64,000 nucleotides of DNA from Alphaproteobacteria bacterium. GTDB taxonomy: Bacteria; Pseudomonadota; Alphaproteobacteria; Sphingomonadales; Sphingomonadaceae. Below, one piece after another: positions 26,640 through 36,071 of this stretch (the stretch's first letter is position 1; every line of letters begins with the position of its first letter). The DNA lies in the NCBI GenBank assembly GCA_019232625.1, contig JAFANP010000034.1:1-64000 (forward strand). Reading direction: 5' to 3'. Both the position numbers and the translations under genes were made by a program. The notes under the pieces were generated by a model. The model was not told the origin of the DNA, made no database searches, and saw nothing but the letters and a program-made list of their open reading frames with translations.

Positions 26640-27351
26640 GGCCATCACGCTTGCCGCCGTCGGCGACCTTCACGTCAGCGAGTCTTCCCAAGGCCTCTTC
26701 GCCGGCCTCTTCGCCGCCGTGTCGGACGAGGCCGACGTGCTCGCCCTGTGCGGCGATCTCACCAATTTCGGCAAGCCGGCAGAGGTCGCCAACCTCGTCG
26801 AGGACTTCAAGGCCTGCACCATCCCGACCGTCGCCGTGCTCGGCAACCACGATTACGAGGCGGGGTGCGCCGACGAAGTGGTGGCCATGCTCCAGGACGC
26901 GGGCATCGTCGTTCTCGACGAGCAGGCGACGGTGATCGCCGGGGTCGGCTTTGCCGGGGTGAAGGGATTCCTCGGCGGCTTCGGCCGCGGCGAGCTCGGC
27001 GCGTTCGGCGAGCAGGCGATCAAGCTCTTCGTCGACGAATCGCGCGAGGAGGCGAGGAAGCTCGAAAACGCTCTGCGGTCGCTGCGCACCGACCGGGTGG
27101 TGGCCGTGCTCCATTATGCGCCGGTCGCCGACACGGTCGAGGGCGAGCCCCTCGAAATCTACCCCTTCCTCGGCTCGTCGCGGCTGGCCAACGCGGTCGA
27201 CCGCTTCGACAACGTCAAGGCGGTGGTCCACGGCCACGCCCACCGCGGCCGCTACGAAGGCCGGACGCCGCGCGGCGTGCCCGTCTACAATTGCGCCCAA
27301 TATGTCGTGGAGCCGGTCTTCGGCCGCCCCTACGCCCTGCTCGAGATCTAA
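26617..27351 (+). CDS. Calcineurin-like metallophosphoesterase
   Basis: A 244-residue phosphoesterase with all family motifs in order: GDLHV (D17, H19), CGDLTNFG (D47), LGNHDY (N77, H78), a later histidine in VLHYAP and a terminal GHAHRG. It binds two metals and cleaves a phosphomonoester or diester. Its ATG lies inside the 3' end of the nucleotidyltransferase gene in another frame, so the two proteins are translationally coupled. Together they look like a transferase/hydrolase pair acting on one phospho-linkage, which is inference. It converges on the mitofilin-like gene with a 5-base gap. Confidence 0.9.
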   Translation: MNDPSTTEAITLAAVGDLHVSESSQGLFAGLFAAVSDEADVLALCGDLTNFGKPAEVANLVEDFKACTIPTVAVLGNHDYEAGCADEVVAMLQDAGIVVLDEQATVIAGVGFAGVKGFLGGFGRGELGAFGEQAIKLFVDESREEARKLENALRSLRTDRVVAVLHYAPVADTVEGEPLEIYPFLGSSRLANAVDRFDNVKAVVHGHAHRGRYEGRTPRGVPVYNCAQYVVEPVFGRPYALLEI

Positions 27352-27356
27352 GGCCG

Positions 27357-28304
27357 CTAGCGGCGCGGCGCGGCGGCGGCCGCCGCCGCGACGTCGGGCT
27401 GCTGCGGGGGCTGCTGCAGGGGCGGCGGCTGGGGCTGGGGCTGGGGCCGGGCGCCCGCGGCGGGATCGATGAGCGCCGCCGTCTCGAGCGTGTCGAGCGC
27501 CTGGCGTGCGGCGACGTAGCGCCGGGCCTTGGCGATCCAGCCGGCGGCATTCTGCCGGCCCGGGAGGCGCAGCACCTCGACGAGCGCGACCTCGACGAGA
27601 CCGGAATCGAGCGCCTGCTGGGCGCGCTTCAGCCGCTCCGAGGGAAGCGTGGAGGGCGTGTTCTCCCGCCGGATCGTGACGAGGCCTCCAAGCTCGGTCC
27701 GGAACGCCTGCCACCAGCTCTGGTCGGGGCCGCCGCCGCCGAGATGCATGGCCACGTCCTGGAATTCCGACTGCAGCTTCTGCAGCGTCACCGGGTCGCG
27801 CGCGGCGGTCAGCACCGTCGCCACCGCCTGCGGCTGGGCGGCCGCGAAGCGCTGGCGAAGCAGCGCCTCGATATAGCCGAGCGCGACGCCGCGATCGAGC
27901 GCGCGCCGCGCCGCGAAGGAGACGAGCAGCGCCTCGGCGCGATCGGCATTGCCGGTCGCCGCGCGCGACTGAAGCTCGATCTGGCCGAGCCGCTCCTCCA
28001 GGCGGTTCACCCGCCGCGTCGTCTCCGGGTCGATGACCAGCCGTTCGGTCCCGGTCGGCGCCCCCTGCGGTTCGGCGGGCGGCTCCGGCTCCACCGACAC
28101 CACCGGCTGCGGCTGGGCCGGCGCGGCGGCGACGGCCGGCGCCGAGGGCGCGAGGCCGAGCCAGCGCGCCGGCGCGCTCCAGTGCATCAGCAGCCAGGCC
28201 ATGGCGGCGAGGCCGAGCAGGAAGGCGACCAGCGGCAGGACCAAAGCCGAAGCGAGCGATCGCTTCGGCCGCACGCCCGTCTCGCCCGATACATCCATGC
28301 TCAA
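27357..28304 (-). CDS. Mitofilin/HemX-like inner-membrane protein
   Basis: About 315 residues. One membrane segment (about 18-41) follows a short cytoplasmic end. A Pro/Ala-rich linker leads to a coiled-coil stretch near 90-120 and a helical C-terminal domain, and the protein ends in a Pro/Gln and Ala-rich tail. This layout and the position after hemC-hemD match the alphaproteobacterial mitofilin homologues (Mic60-like), proposed to shape membranes. The start is TTG overlapping the hemD stop (TTGA); ATG at 28298 is the alternative. Confidence 0.85.
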   Translation of the reverse strand: MSMDVSGETGVRPKRSLASALVLPLVAFLLGLAAMAWLLMHWSAPARWLGLAPSAPAVAAAPAQPQPVVSVEPEPPAEPQGAPTGTERLVIDPETTRRVNRLEERLGQIELQSRAATGNADRAEALLVSFAARRALDRGVALGYIEALLRQRFAAAQPQAVATVLTAARDPVTLQKLQSEFQDVAMHLGGGGPDQSWWQAFRTELGGLVTIRRENTPSTLPSERLKRAQQALDSGLVEVALVEVLRLPGRQNAAGWIAKARRYVAARQALDTLETAALIDPAAGARPQPQPQPPPLQQPPQQPDVAAAAAAAPRR

Positions 28305-28990
28305 CGTCCCGTTGCCGCCGCGTCAGGCGGGGGAGTGTTGCACAGCTTGCCGGCAAGCTCCAGCAGCGCCGCGTCGCGCGGCGCGGCGGCGACGAGGATT
28401 TCGCCCCAGCCGCCGCCCGCCGCCGCCGCCGCCGCCGCGCTGATCGCGGCGAGGCTTACCCGGGGCCGCGGCGGCGCGAGGGCGGCGAAGGTCGCCGCGG
28501 CGCGCGGCGAGTGAAGCAGCACCACCGCTCCCTCGTCGAGCGCGCGCCGCGCCGCCTCAGGCAGCCTTTCCACCGCGTCGGCCGCGTAGACGATGCGCCG
28601 CTCCACCTCGATCTCGGGATGGCGGACGGCATGATGGTCGCGGCCGCACAGGTGGAGGGCGCGGCGAACGCCTTGCGCCGCCATCAGCGCCGCCGCCGCC
28701 TCCCCGTCCGCGGGGCCGGCGGTGACGTCGGCGAAGCCCGCCTCGCGCGCCGCCGCGGCGGAGGCCTCCCCGACGGCGAAGCACGGTCCGGCCGGAACCC
28801 GGCCGGCGAGGCGCGCCGCGTTGGCGCTGGTGACGAGGATCGCGTCGTAGGCTTCCGCCGGCGGCGCGTCCCAAGGCAGCGGCCGCAGCCGGAAGAGGGG
28901 CGCGACGACGGGCTCGAGGCCCCGGGCGCGGGCGCGCGCCGCCGTCGCGCCGGCGCCGGGCTCGGGACGAAGGATGAGCAGCGGCCTCAC
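28301..28990 (-). CDS. hemD: Uroporphyrinogen-III synthase
   Basis: A 229-residue HemD-family protein. The family is poorly conserved; here RPEPGA at the start, ILVTSANAAR, FAVGEASAAAAREAGF and VLLHSPRAA match the usual landmarks. It closes and inverts ring D of hydroxymethylbilane in haem synthesis. GTG at 28990 was chosen because it overlaps the hemC stop by four bases. The alanine runs near residue 200 reflect the high GC. Confidence 0.92.
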   Translation of the reverse strand: MRPLLILRPEPGAGATAARARARGLEPVVAPLFRLRPLPWDAPPAEAYDAILVTSANAARLAGRVPAGPCFAVGEASAAAAREAGFADVTAGPADGEAAAALMAAQGVRRALHLCGRDHHAVRHPEIEVERRIVYAADAVERLPEAARRALDEGAVVLLHSPRAAATFAALAPPRPRVSLAAISAAAAAAAGGGWGEILVAAAPRDAALLELAGKLCNTPPPDAAATGR

Positions 28991-29898
28991 TCCGCAAAGA
29001 AGGCCCGCAGCTCCGGCGAGGCGCGGGAGAGCAATTGCCGGGCGATGTCGAGCGGCGCCGCCTCGTCCCCGGCGGGGAAGCGGACGTCGCAGGCCGGCGC
29101 CTCGCGTCCGTCGGGGCTCAATATCTCGCCGCGCAGCCGGACGTCCCCGCCGTCCATCTCGGCCAGCGCCGCGACCGCGGAGCGGCAGGTGCCGCCCAGG
29201 CCTTCGAGGAAGCGCCGCTCGACCGCGACCGCGCGGTGGGTGGGGGCGTGGTCGATCGCCTGCATGAGCGCCCGGGTGCGGCGGTCGCCGGTCCGCGCCT
29301 CGATGCCGATGGCGCCCTGGGCGGGGGCTGGGAGCAAAGTGTCCAATATCATGCCCACCTCCTCGCGGCCGAGGCGGATGAGGCCGGCGGAGGCGAGGAG
29401 GGTGGCGTCCGCCTCCCCCATTTCGATCTTTCGAAGCCGCGATTCGACGTTTCCGCGCAGCGGCTGGATGAGGAGGTCCGGCCGGCGGGCGAGGAGCTGG
29501 GCGGCGCGGCGCGGCGACGAGGTGCCGAAGCGGGCGCCCTCGGGCAGCGCCTCCAGGCTCTCCGCACCGATCAGCCGGTCGGTCACGTCCGCCCGCTCCA
29601 GCATCGCGGCGACGACCAGCTCGGCGGGGCGAAGGGTCTCGACGTCCTTCATCGAATGGACCGAGATGTCGGTGCGGCCCTCCATCAGCGCCCTGTCGAG
29701 CTCCTTGGTCCACAGGCCCTTGCCGCCGACCTCGGCGAGCGGCCGGTCGCGTATCTGGTCGCCGGTGGTGGTGATCTCGACGATCTCGATCCGCTCGGGC
29801 CCCCAGCCATGGGCGTCGCGCAGCGCCGTCGCCACCATCCGCGCCTGGGCGAGGGCGAGCGGCGAGCCGCGGGTGCCGAGGCGAAGGGGCGGGGTCAT
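28987..29898 (-). CDS. hemC: Porphobilinogen deaminase (hydroxymethylbilane synthase)
   Basis: A 303-residue enzyme that links four porphobilinogens to hydroxymethylbilane. It starts with [15 protein letters not shown]. The cysteine that anchors the dipyrromethane cofactor lies in [12 protein letters not shown]. The sequence from [12 protein letters not shown] is the active-site region with conserved acids. It is first in the operon hemC-hemD-mitofilin and diverges from tsaD across only 44 bases, so the promoters must be compact or overlap. Confidence 0.97.
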   Translation of the reverse strand: MTPPLRLGTRGSPLALAQARMVATALRDAHGWGPERIEIVEITTTGDQIRDRPLAEVGGKGLWTKELDRALMEGRTDISVHSMKDVETLRPAELVVAAMLERADVTDRLIGAESLEALPEGARFGTSSPRRAAQLLARRPDLLIQPLRGNVESRLRKIEMGEADATLLASAGLIRLGREEVGMILDTLLPAPAQGAIGIEARTGDRRTRALMQAIDHAPTHRAVAVERRFLEGLGGTCRSAVAALAEMDGGDVRLRGEILSPDGREAPACDVRFPAGDEAAPLDIARQLLSRASPELRAFFAE

Positions 29899-29942
29899 GC
29901 GCCGCTTGTGCTAGCGGGTGCGCGGATGGCAGGGAAGCGCCC

Positions 29943-30977
29943 ATGAGCCTCATCCTCGGCCTCGAATCGAGCTGCGACGAGACGGCGGTCGCCCTGGTGA
30001 CCTCCGGGCGGCGCATCCTCGCCCAAAAGGTCGCCGGCCAGGAGGCCGCCCACCGGCCCTACGGCGGGGTCGTGCCGGAAATCGCCGCCCGCGCCCATGT
30101 CGAGATCCTCCCCGACCTGATCGAGGAGACGCTGGCGGAGGCGGGAGTCCGGCTCGGCGCCGTGGACGCGGTCGCCGCGACCGCCGGCCCGGGCCTGATC
30201 GGCGGCGTCATGGTGGGCCTCGTCGCCGCCAAGGGTCTCGCCTTGTCCGCCGGCAAGCCGCTCGTCGCGGTCAACCATCTCGAGGGCCACGCCTTGTCGC
30301 CCATGCTGACGGAGCCGTCCCTCGCCTTCCCCTACCTCCTCCTCTTGGTCTCGGGCGGGCATTGCCAGCTGCTCCTCGTCGAGGGGCTGGGGCGCTACCG
30401 GCGGCTCGCGACGACGATCGACGACGCCGTCGGCGAGGCGTTCGACAAGGTCGCCAAGCTGCTCGGCCTCGGCTTTCCCGGCGGGCCGGCGGTGGAGCGG
30501 GCCGCGTCGGCGGGCGATCCCCGCGCCGTCCCCCTCCCCAGGCCGCTCGTCGGCAGCGGCGAGCCGCATTTCTCCTTCGCCGGCCTCAAGAGCGCCGTGC
30601 TGCGCGCCCGGGAGAGCGGCCGCTGGCGGGCCGAGGACCTCGCCGCCTCGTTCCAGCAGGCGGTAGTCGACTGCCTCGTCGACCGGACCCGCCTCGCCCT
30701 CGCCCGCGCCGGCGAGTCGACGGCGCTGGTGGTCGCCGGCGGGGTCGCGGCCAACGGCCCGATCCGCGCCGCCCTCGCCGCGCTGGCGGGGGAGCATGGC
30801 CTGCCCTTCCTCGCCCCGCCACCCTGGCTGTGCACCGACAATGCGGCGATGATCGCCTGGGCCGGGGCGCTGCGCTTCGAGGCGGGCCTGGTCGACGGTC
30901 TCGACGCGCCCGCCCGGGCCCGCTGGCCGCTCGATCCGGCGGCCGAGACCGTGCGCGGCGCCGGAGCCAAGGCGTGA
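29943..30977 (+). CDS. tsaD: tRNA N6-adenosine threonylcarbamoyltransferase TsaD
   Basis: A 344-residue ASKHA-fold enzyme that transfers threonylcarbamoyl to A37 of ANN-decoding tRNAs. [11 protein letters not shown] is at 5-15, and the metal-binding pair NHLEGH places H112 and H116. Length is standard. It overlaps the gpsA GTG start by four bases and is divergent from hemC, a conserved alphaproteobacterial arrangement. Confidence 0.97.
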   Translation: MSLILGLESSCDETAVALVTSGRRILAQKVAGQEAAHRPYGGVVPEIAARAHVEILPDLIEETLAEAGVRLGAVDAVAATAGPGLIGGVMVGLVAAKGLALSAGKPLVAVNHLEGHALSPMLTEPSLAFPYLLLLVSGGHCQLLLVEGLGRYRRLATTIDDAVGEAFDKVAKLLGLGFPGGPAVERAASAGDPRAVPLPRPLVGSGEPHFSFAGLKSAVLRARESGRWRAEDLAASFQQAVVDCLVDRTRLALARAGESTALVVAGGVAANGPIRAALAALAGEHGLPFLAPPPWLCTDNAAMIAWAGALRFEAGLVDGLDAPARARWPLDPAAETVRGAGAKA

Positions 30978-31951
30978 GGATCGGGATCCTCGGCGGCGGC
31001 GCCTGGGGCACCGCCCTCGCCCAGGTCGCGGCCGGCGGCGGCGAGGCGCTGCTCTGGGCGCGCGAGCCCGAGGTGGTGGCGAGCGTCAACGACGACCATG
31101 TCAACCGCCTCTTCCTTCCGGGCGTCGCCCTCGACCCGGCGATCCGCGCCACCGCCGACCTCGCCGAGCTCGCCGACTGCGCCGCCCTGCTGGTGGTCAC
31201 TCCGGCCCAGCACATGCGGGCGGTGCTCGCCGCCCTGCCGCGCCTCGCCGTTCCTTTGATCCTCTGCTCGAAGGGCATGGAGGAGGCGTCGATGAAGCTG
31301 ATGCACGGCGTCGCCCGCGAAGCCCAGCCGGACGCGCCGCTCGCCGTGCTCTCCGGACCCACCTTCGCGCACGAGGTCGCAGCGCGGCTGCCCGCCGCCG
31401 TCACCCTGGCGGTGGAGGACCGCGCCGTCGGAGAGGCGTTGCGGGACCGAATCGCCCGTCCCTGGTTCCGCCCCTATCTCTCGGACGACGTGATCGGCGC
31501 GGAGATAGGCGGCGCCGTCAAGAACGTGCTCGCCATCGCCTGCGGGGTGGTGGAGGGCCGAAGGCTGGGCCGGAACGCCCGCGCCGCGCTCATCTCCCGC
31601 GGCTTCGCGGAGATGACCCGCTTCGGCCTTGCGCTGGGCGCCCGCGCCGAGACGCTGGCGGGCCTTTCCGGCCTCGGCGACCTCGTCCTCACCTGCTCCT
31701 CGACCCGCTCGCGCAACTTCAGCCTCGGCAAGGGGCTCGGCGAGGGCGCGCGCGCCGCCGACCTGCTTGCCGACCGCCGCACGGTGGCGGAAGGCGCCCA
31801 TACCGCGCCCGTCCTCCACCGCGCCGCCCGCGAGGCGGGCGTCGACATGCCGATCGTCGCGGCCGTCTGCGCGCTGCTGGCCGGGGAGGCAAGCGTCGAC
31901 GCCGTGGTGGAGCGGCTCCTGTCGCGGCCGCTTCGCGCCGAGGGGGTCTGA
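30974..31951 (+). CDS. gpsA: Glycerol-3-phosphate dehydrogenase [NAD(P)+]
   Basis: A 325-residue enzyme that makes sn-glycerol-3-phosphate for phospholipids. The Rossmann motif [10 protein letters not shown] is at 7-16. [18 protein letters not shown] and [13 protein letters not shown] are the family's substrate and catalytic lysine segments. The start is GTG, overlapping the tsaD stop (GTGA), so the two are translated together. Confidence 0.96.
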   Translation: MRIGILGGGAWGTALAQVAAGGGEALLWAREPEVVASVNDDHVNRLFLPGVALDPAIRATADLAELADCAALLVVTPAQHMRAVLAALPRLAVPLILCSKGMEEASMKLMHGVAREAQPDAPLAVLSGPTFAHEVAARLPAAVTLAVEDRAVGEALRDRIARPWFRPYLSDDVIGAEIGGAVKNVLAIACGVVEGRRLGRNARAALISRGFAEMTRFGLALGARAETLAGLSGLGDLVLTCSSTRSRNFSLGKGLGEGARAADLLADRRTVAEGAHTAPVLHRAAREAGVDMPIVAAVCALLAGEASVDAVVERLLSRPLRAEGV

Positions 31952-31978
31952 CCCCCAAGGGTCCTTCGGCGGGCGCCT

Positions 31979-32143
31979 TCAGAAATCCCAGCAGATGCCC
32001 TTATTCTCCCAGTCGCCGTAGCGGGTCGGCTCCTCACCCTTGGGGCCGCCGGTCTCCTCGGCGGCCGGTGGGACGGCCGGCTCGGGCGGCGGGCTCGTCG
32101 TCCAGTGCTTCGGGGCGCTGAGGTGGGGCGGACGCCGGCCCAT
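31979..32143 (-). CDS. Succinate dehydrogenase assembly factor 4-like small protein (DUF1674)
   Basis: A 54-residue protein. Its last third reads GPKGEEPTRYGDWENKGICW and ends in DF, the signature of DUF1674/SDHAF4, which helps assemble the flavinylated SdhA subunit. The N-terminal part is Pro-rich and variable, as usual. It converges on gpsA (27-base gap) and diverges from the RsmB-type gene. Sdh genes are not in the window, so the link is by family only. Confidence 0.88.
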   Translation of the reverse strand: MGRRPPHLSAPKHWTTSPPPEPAVPPAAEETGGPKGEEPTRYGDWENKGICWDF

Positions 32144-32202
32144 CGATCGTCTCCGGTAAAGAGTGGACCCTCCCTTTCCGCTGTGGCAGGCCGCGATGCA
32201 AG

Positions 32203-33450
32203 ATGAGCGATCCCCCCGGCACCGCCTCGCGCCGCGCGGCGATGCGCCTGCTCGACGCCGTGCTCCGCAAGGGCCTGCCGCTCGAAGGGGCGCTCGGCGC
32301 CGCGGCGCGCGACCTCGACCGGCCCGACGACCGCGCCTTCGCCCATGCCATGGCCGCCGAGGCGCTGCGCCGCCTCGTCGACCTCGACGCGCTGATCGAC
32401 GGCGCGACGAGGAAGCCGCTGCCCGACGACGCCAAGGCGCGGTTCGCGCTGCGCATCGCCCTCGTCCAGGCGCTGGCGATGGAGACTCCGCCGCACGCCG
32501 CCATCGCCACCGTCCTGCCGCTCCTCGACGGCGGGCCCCGCCGCCTCGTCCACGGCGTGTTCGGCACGCTGATGCGCAGCGGCGCCGGCCTCCCGGACGT
32601 GCCGACTCTGCCGCTCAGGATCGGCGAGCGCTGGGAGCGCCATTGGGGCGCCCGAGTCGCCGAGGCGGCCGCCCGCCTGCTCGCCACGCCGCCACCGCTC
32701 GACCTCTGCTTCGCGCCGGGCGCGAAGCCCGACATGGAGGGCGTGAGCCTCATGCCGGGCCACCTGCGCCTGCCGGCGCGGACGGCGGTTGCGGGGCTGA
32801 CCGGCTATGGCGAAGGCGGCTGGTGGGTGCAGGACGTGGCGGCCTCGGTGCCGGCCCGGCTGCTGGGGCCCGGCGAGGGCCGCACCGCGCTCGACCTCTG
32901 CGCCGCGCCGGGGGGCAAGACGATGCAGCTCGCCGCCGCCGGCTTCCGCGTCACCGCCGTCGACGCGTCGGAAAGTCGTCTCGGACGACTTTCGGAGAAT
33001 CTCGAGCGCACCGGCCTCGCGGCGGCGATCGTCGCTGCGGACGTGCTCCGGTGGCAGCCGAGCGAGCCGGCGGACGCGATCCTGCTCGACGCGCCCTGCT
33101 CGGCCACCGGCATCTTCCGCCGTCACCCCGAGGTCCTCCACCGCCTCCGCCCGCGCGCGCTCGCAGAGCTGGCGGAGGGGCAGAAGGCAATGCTCGCCCG
33201 CGCCGCCGGCTGGCTTAAGCCCGGCGGGACGCTCGTCTACTCGGTCTGCTCGCTGGAGCCGGAGGAAGGCGAGGCGGTGGTGGAGGCGTTCCTCGCCTCC
33301 CGCCCCGAATTCCGCCTGGCGCCGCTCGCCCCGGGGGAGCTGCCGCCCGACATACCGGCCGGCGAAGGGCCGGTGCGGACCCTCCCCGGCCTGTTCGAGG
33401 CGCAAGGCGGCGCCGACGGCTTCTTCGTCGCCCGTCTGGCACGCGACTGA
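32203..33450 (+). CDS. RsmB/NOP-family 16S rRNA m5C methyltransferase
   Basis: A 415-residue protein. The N-terminal NusB-like helical region (about 1-130) precedes a SAM-dependent RNA methyltransferase. Motif I is LCAAPGGKTMQLA. The two catalytic cysteines are in DAPCSATG and SVCSLEPEEGE, as in RsmB (C967). I favour m5C967 of 16S rRNA, but other NOP-family targets are possible. It stands alone in front of a repeat cluster and rpe. Confidence 0.93.
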   Translation: MSDPPGTASRRAAMRLLDAVLRKGLPLEGALGAAARDLDRPDDRAFAHAMAAEALRRLVDLDALIDGATRKPLPDDAKARFALRIALVQALAMETPPHAAIATVLPLLDGGPRRLVHGVFGTLMRSGAGLPDVPTLPLRIGERWERHWGARVAEAAARLLATPPPLDLCFAPGAKPDMEGVSLMPGHLRLPARTAVAGLTGYGEGGWWVQDVAASVPARLLGPGEGRTALDLCAAPGGKTMQLAAAGFRVTAVDASESRLGRLSENLERTGLAAAIVAADVLRWQPSEPADAILLDAPCSATGIFRRHPEVLHRLRPRALAELAEGQKAMLARAAGWLKPGGTLVYSVCSLEPEEGEAVVEAFLASRPEFRLAPLAPGELPPDIPAGEGPVRTLPGLFEAQGGADGFFVARLARD

Positions 33451-33460
33451 AGGGGGGACT

Positions 33461-33583
33461 GGGGACGGTTACTTTTCCGGGCGGTGGATGGGGACAGTTA
33501 CTTTTCATCGCCGCCGCGATCAGCCTGGCGACGCCGTGCGGAAAAGTAACTGTCCCCGAACCCTGTGCGGAAAGTAGCTGTCC
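33461..33583. repeat. Cluster of GGGGACAGTTACTTTTC repeats, direct and inverted
   Basis: Four related units fill the 200-base gap before rpe. Two are direct: 33461-33478 (one base different) and 33490-33506. Two are inverted: GAAAAGTAACTGTCCCC (33541-33557) and a decayed GGAAAGTAGCTGTCC (33569-33583). The direct and inverted copies could pair into a long hairpin. Similar sequences in other proteobacteria occur as REP-like ends associated with RAYT-type transposases; no transposase is present here, so it is a non-autonomous element or relic. Confidence 0.7.
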
Positions 33584-33656
33584 GCCGAGCACTTATCGGG
33601 GGATAAAAGCGCCCAGCTTCCTTGCCGCGCGAATCGCCCTTGGTTAACGTTTGCGC

Positions 33657-34319
33657 GTGCCGCAGCCCGTCCGCATCGCCCCCTCGATCCTCAGCGCCGA
33701 TTTCGCGCGGCTGGGCGAGGAGATACGCGCCGTCGACGAAGCCGGCGCGGACTGGATCCACATCGACGTGATGGACGGGCATTTCGTCCCCAACCTCACG
33801 ATCGGGCCGGGGGTGGTGAAGGCGCTCCGGCCGCACAGCGCCAAGCCGTTCGACGTCCACCTGATGATCGCGCCGGTCGATCCCTTCCTCGAAGCCTTCG
33901 CCGCCGCCGGCGCGGACACGATCACCGTCCATCCCGAAGCCGGCCCGCACCTCCACCGCACGCTCCAGGCGATCAAGGCGCTCGGCAAGCGCGCCGGCGT
34001 GTCGCTCAACCCGGCTACGCCGGCCAAGATGCTGGACTATGTGCTCGAGGAGGTGGACCTCGTCCTGGTGATGACCGTCAATCCCGGCTTCGGCGGCCAG
34101 GGCTTCATCGCCAGCCAGCTTCGCAAGATCGAGGCGCTGCGCAAGCAGATCGACAGGAGCGGGCGGACGATCGACCTCGAGGTGGACGGCGGGATCGACG
34201 CGGAGACGGCGCGCCGCGCGGTGGAGGCGGGCGCCGACGCGCTGGTCGCCGGGACCGCGACCTTCCGCGGCGGCCCGGACGCCTATGCGGCGAACATCCG
34301 GGAGCTGCGCGGCGCATGA
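33657..34319 (+). CDS. rpe: Ribulose-phosphate 3-epimerase
   Basis: About 220 residues, TIM-barrel enzyme of the pentose phosphate pathway. [22 protein letters not shown] and [12 protein letters not shown] with EVDGGI are all hallmark segments with metal-binding His and Asp. I prefer GTG at 33657 over TTG at 33651; neither has a good ribosome site. It overlaps the heparinase-like gene by four bases. Confidence 0.96.
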   Translation: MPQPVRIAPSILSADFARLGEEIRAVDEAGADWIHIDVMDGHFVPNLTIGPGVVKALRPHSAKPFDVHLMIAPVDPFLEAFAAAGADTITVHPEAGPHLHRTLQAIKALGKRAGVSLNPATPAKMLDYVLEEVDLVLVMTVNPGFGGQGFIASQLRKIEALRKQIDRSGRTIDLEVDGGIDAETARRAVEAGADALVAGTATFRGGPDAYAANIRELRGA

Positions 34320-36055
34320 GCCTGCTGGAGAAGATCGACCCGCCCGAGGAAGCGCCGATCGAGCCGGGGCGCCAGCTCATCCGGGCGGCCCAGGAGGGCG
34401 GCGCGTCGTTCGTCGAGCGCATCGCCTGGCGGCTGCAGCGCCTGTCCTGGCGGGGGCCGTTGCAGGGGCTGCGGCTCGGTGGCCGGCCGGCGCTGAAGCT
34501 GATCGCCGTCCCCAAGGATCCGGTGGCGGGTGACAAGGCCCGGGGCGAGGCGCTGATGCGCGGGCGGCTGGTCCATCGCGGCGGCGCGATCGCGCTCAAG
34601 ACGCTCGACTTCGCCGACTTCTCGCTGCCGCGCGAGACGATCGACTATCTCCACAGCTTCGAGTGGCTGCGCGACCTCGCTGCGGCGGCGACGCGGGAGA
34701 GGGCCCACAAGCTCGCCGAGGCGCTCGTCCAGCGCTGGCTCGCCGCCCATGCCGAGGCGGTCGCGGAGCCCGCCTGGCGGCCCGACCTGTGGGGGCGGCG
34801 CATCCTCTTCTGGAGCGCCTACGCGCCCTACATCCTCTCCAGCCGCGACCAGGCCTATCGCACGCTCGTGCTCAAGACGCTGGCGCGCGGCGCGCGCCAC
34901 CTCGCCGGATCGGCCGACCGCGCGCCCGCCGGGATCCGCCGCGTCACCGCCTGGGCCGGGATCGTCGCCGCCGGCCTGGTTGTGCAGGGCGGCCCGGTGC
35001 GGCTCGCGCGTGGAGAGGCCGGCCTGATTCGGTCGCTCGGCGCGGCGCTGGGCGAGGATGGCGGCCTTGCCAGCCGCTCGCCGACCGAGCAGCTCGCGTT
35101 GGTCGAGCTGCTGAGCCAGCTCCGCGCCGCCTACAACGCCGCCCGCCGCGACGTGCCGGAGCCGCTCGGCGAGGCCCTTGCCGGCTCGGTCTCGGCCTTG
35201 CTCGGAGTCACGCTCGGCGACGAGGCGCTGTCGAGCTGGCAGGGCGGCAACCCATCGTCGCGCCGCCGCGTGGCCGCCGCCCTCGAAGGCTCCGGCGTCC
35301 GCGCCCGGCCGCTCCGCCAGGCGCGCGGCTGGGGCTATCAGCGGCTCGAGGCGAAGGCCGCGATCGTCCTCGTCGACGCCGCCCCGCCCCCCGCCGCCCG
35401 GGCCCTTTCCGGCGGGTCCGCCTCCACCCTCGCCTTCGAGATGACCGACGGCGCGAACCGCCTCGTCGTCAATTGCGGCGGCGCCGGCGCGGCCGTCGAC
35501 GCTCTGTCCAAGGGGCTGACGGAGGCGCTGCGCACCACCGCCGCCCACTCGACGCTGACGCTGGGCGACCGCAACTCGACGGCGATCCTCGACGACGGCG
35601 CGCTCGGCCGCGGCGTCGGCCAGGTCGAGCTGGCGCGCGACGAGACGGGCGGGGTCGCCCAGGTCGAGGCGAGCCATGACGGCTATGCCAGGCGCTACGG
35701 CCTGATCCACCAGCGGCGGCTCACCCTGGCGGGCGACGGGCGCGAGCTGACCGGCGAGGACGCGCTGATCGCCTCCGGCCGCCGGCGCCGCGGCGAGCCG
35801 GTGCCCTTCGCCCTGCGCTTCCACCTCGGCCCGTCGGTCGAGGTCGCGACGACGGCCGACGGCCAGGGCGCCCTGCTCAGGGTCCGCGGCGGCGGCGTCT
35901 GGCATTTCCGCTGCCGCGGCGGGCGGCTCGCGATCGAGGACAGCCTGTGGATCGACGGCGAGGCGAACCCGCTGCCCAGCCTTCAGCTCGTCGTGGCGGG
36001 CGAGACTCCGGCGGACGGGATGGTCATCGCCTGGTCGTTCCGCCGGGCCTCTTGA
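34316..36055 (+). CDS. Heparinase II/III-like family protein
   Basis: A 579-residue protein with the two-part layout of the heparinase II/III family: an alpha-helical toroid region (about 1-310) and a C-terminal beta-sandwich domain (about 330-570, with [16 protein letters not shown]). No signal peptide is visible, which is unusual for a polysaccharide lyase and argues that it acts inside the cell or on an imported product. It is fused by overlap (ATGA) to rpe and lies just before purH, an arrangement I recall from other sphingomonads. Substrate unknown. Confidence 0.85.
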   Translation: MSLLEKIDPPEEAPIEPGRQLIRAAQEGGASFVERIAWRLQRLSWRGPLQGLRLGGRPALKLIAVPKDPVAGDKARGEALMRGRLVHRGGAIALKTLDFADFSLPRETIDYLHSFEWLRDLAAAATRERAHKLAEALVQRWLAAHAEAVAEPAWRPDLWGRRILFWSAYAPYILSSRDQAYRTLVLKTLARGARHLAGSADRAPAGIRRVTAWAGIVAAGLVVQGGPVRLARGEAGLIRSLGAALGEDGGLASRSPTEQLALVELLSQLRAAYNAARRDVPEPLGEALAGSVSALLGVTLGDEALSSWQGGNPSSRRRVAAALEGSGVRARPLRQARGWGYQRLEAKAAIVLVDAAPPPAARALSGGSASTLAFEMTDGANRLVVNCGGAGAAVDALSKGLTEALRTTAAHSTLTLGDRNSTAILDDGALGRGVGQVELARDETGGVAQVEASHDGYARRYGLIHQRRLTLAGDGRELTGEDALIASGRRRRGEPVPFALRFHLGPSVEVATTADGQGALLRVRGGGVWHFRCRGGRLAIEDSLWIDGEANPLPSLQLVVAGETPADGMVIAWSFRRAS

Positions 36056-36071
36056 ACCAGGGAGCGGAAGC

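Noticed and set aside
25845-27351. Interpretation of the NTase pair as a classical MNT-HEPN toxin-antitoxin system
   Set aside because: The second gene is clearly a calcineurin-like phosphoesterase with GNHD and GHxH motifs, not a HEPN protein.
33461-33583. Possible insertion sequence or CRISPR array
   Set aside because: Repeats are close to each other, in both orientations and without regular spacers, and there is no transposase or cas gene. Kept as a repeat element only.
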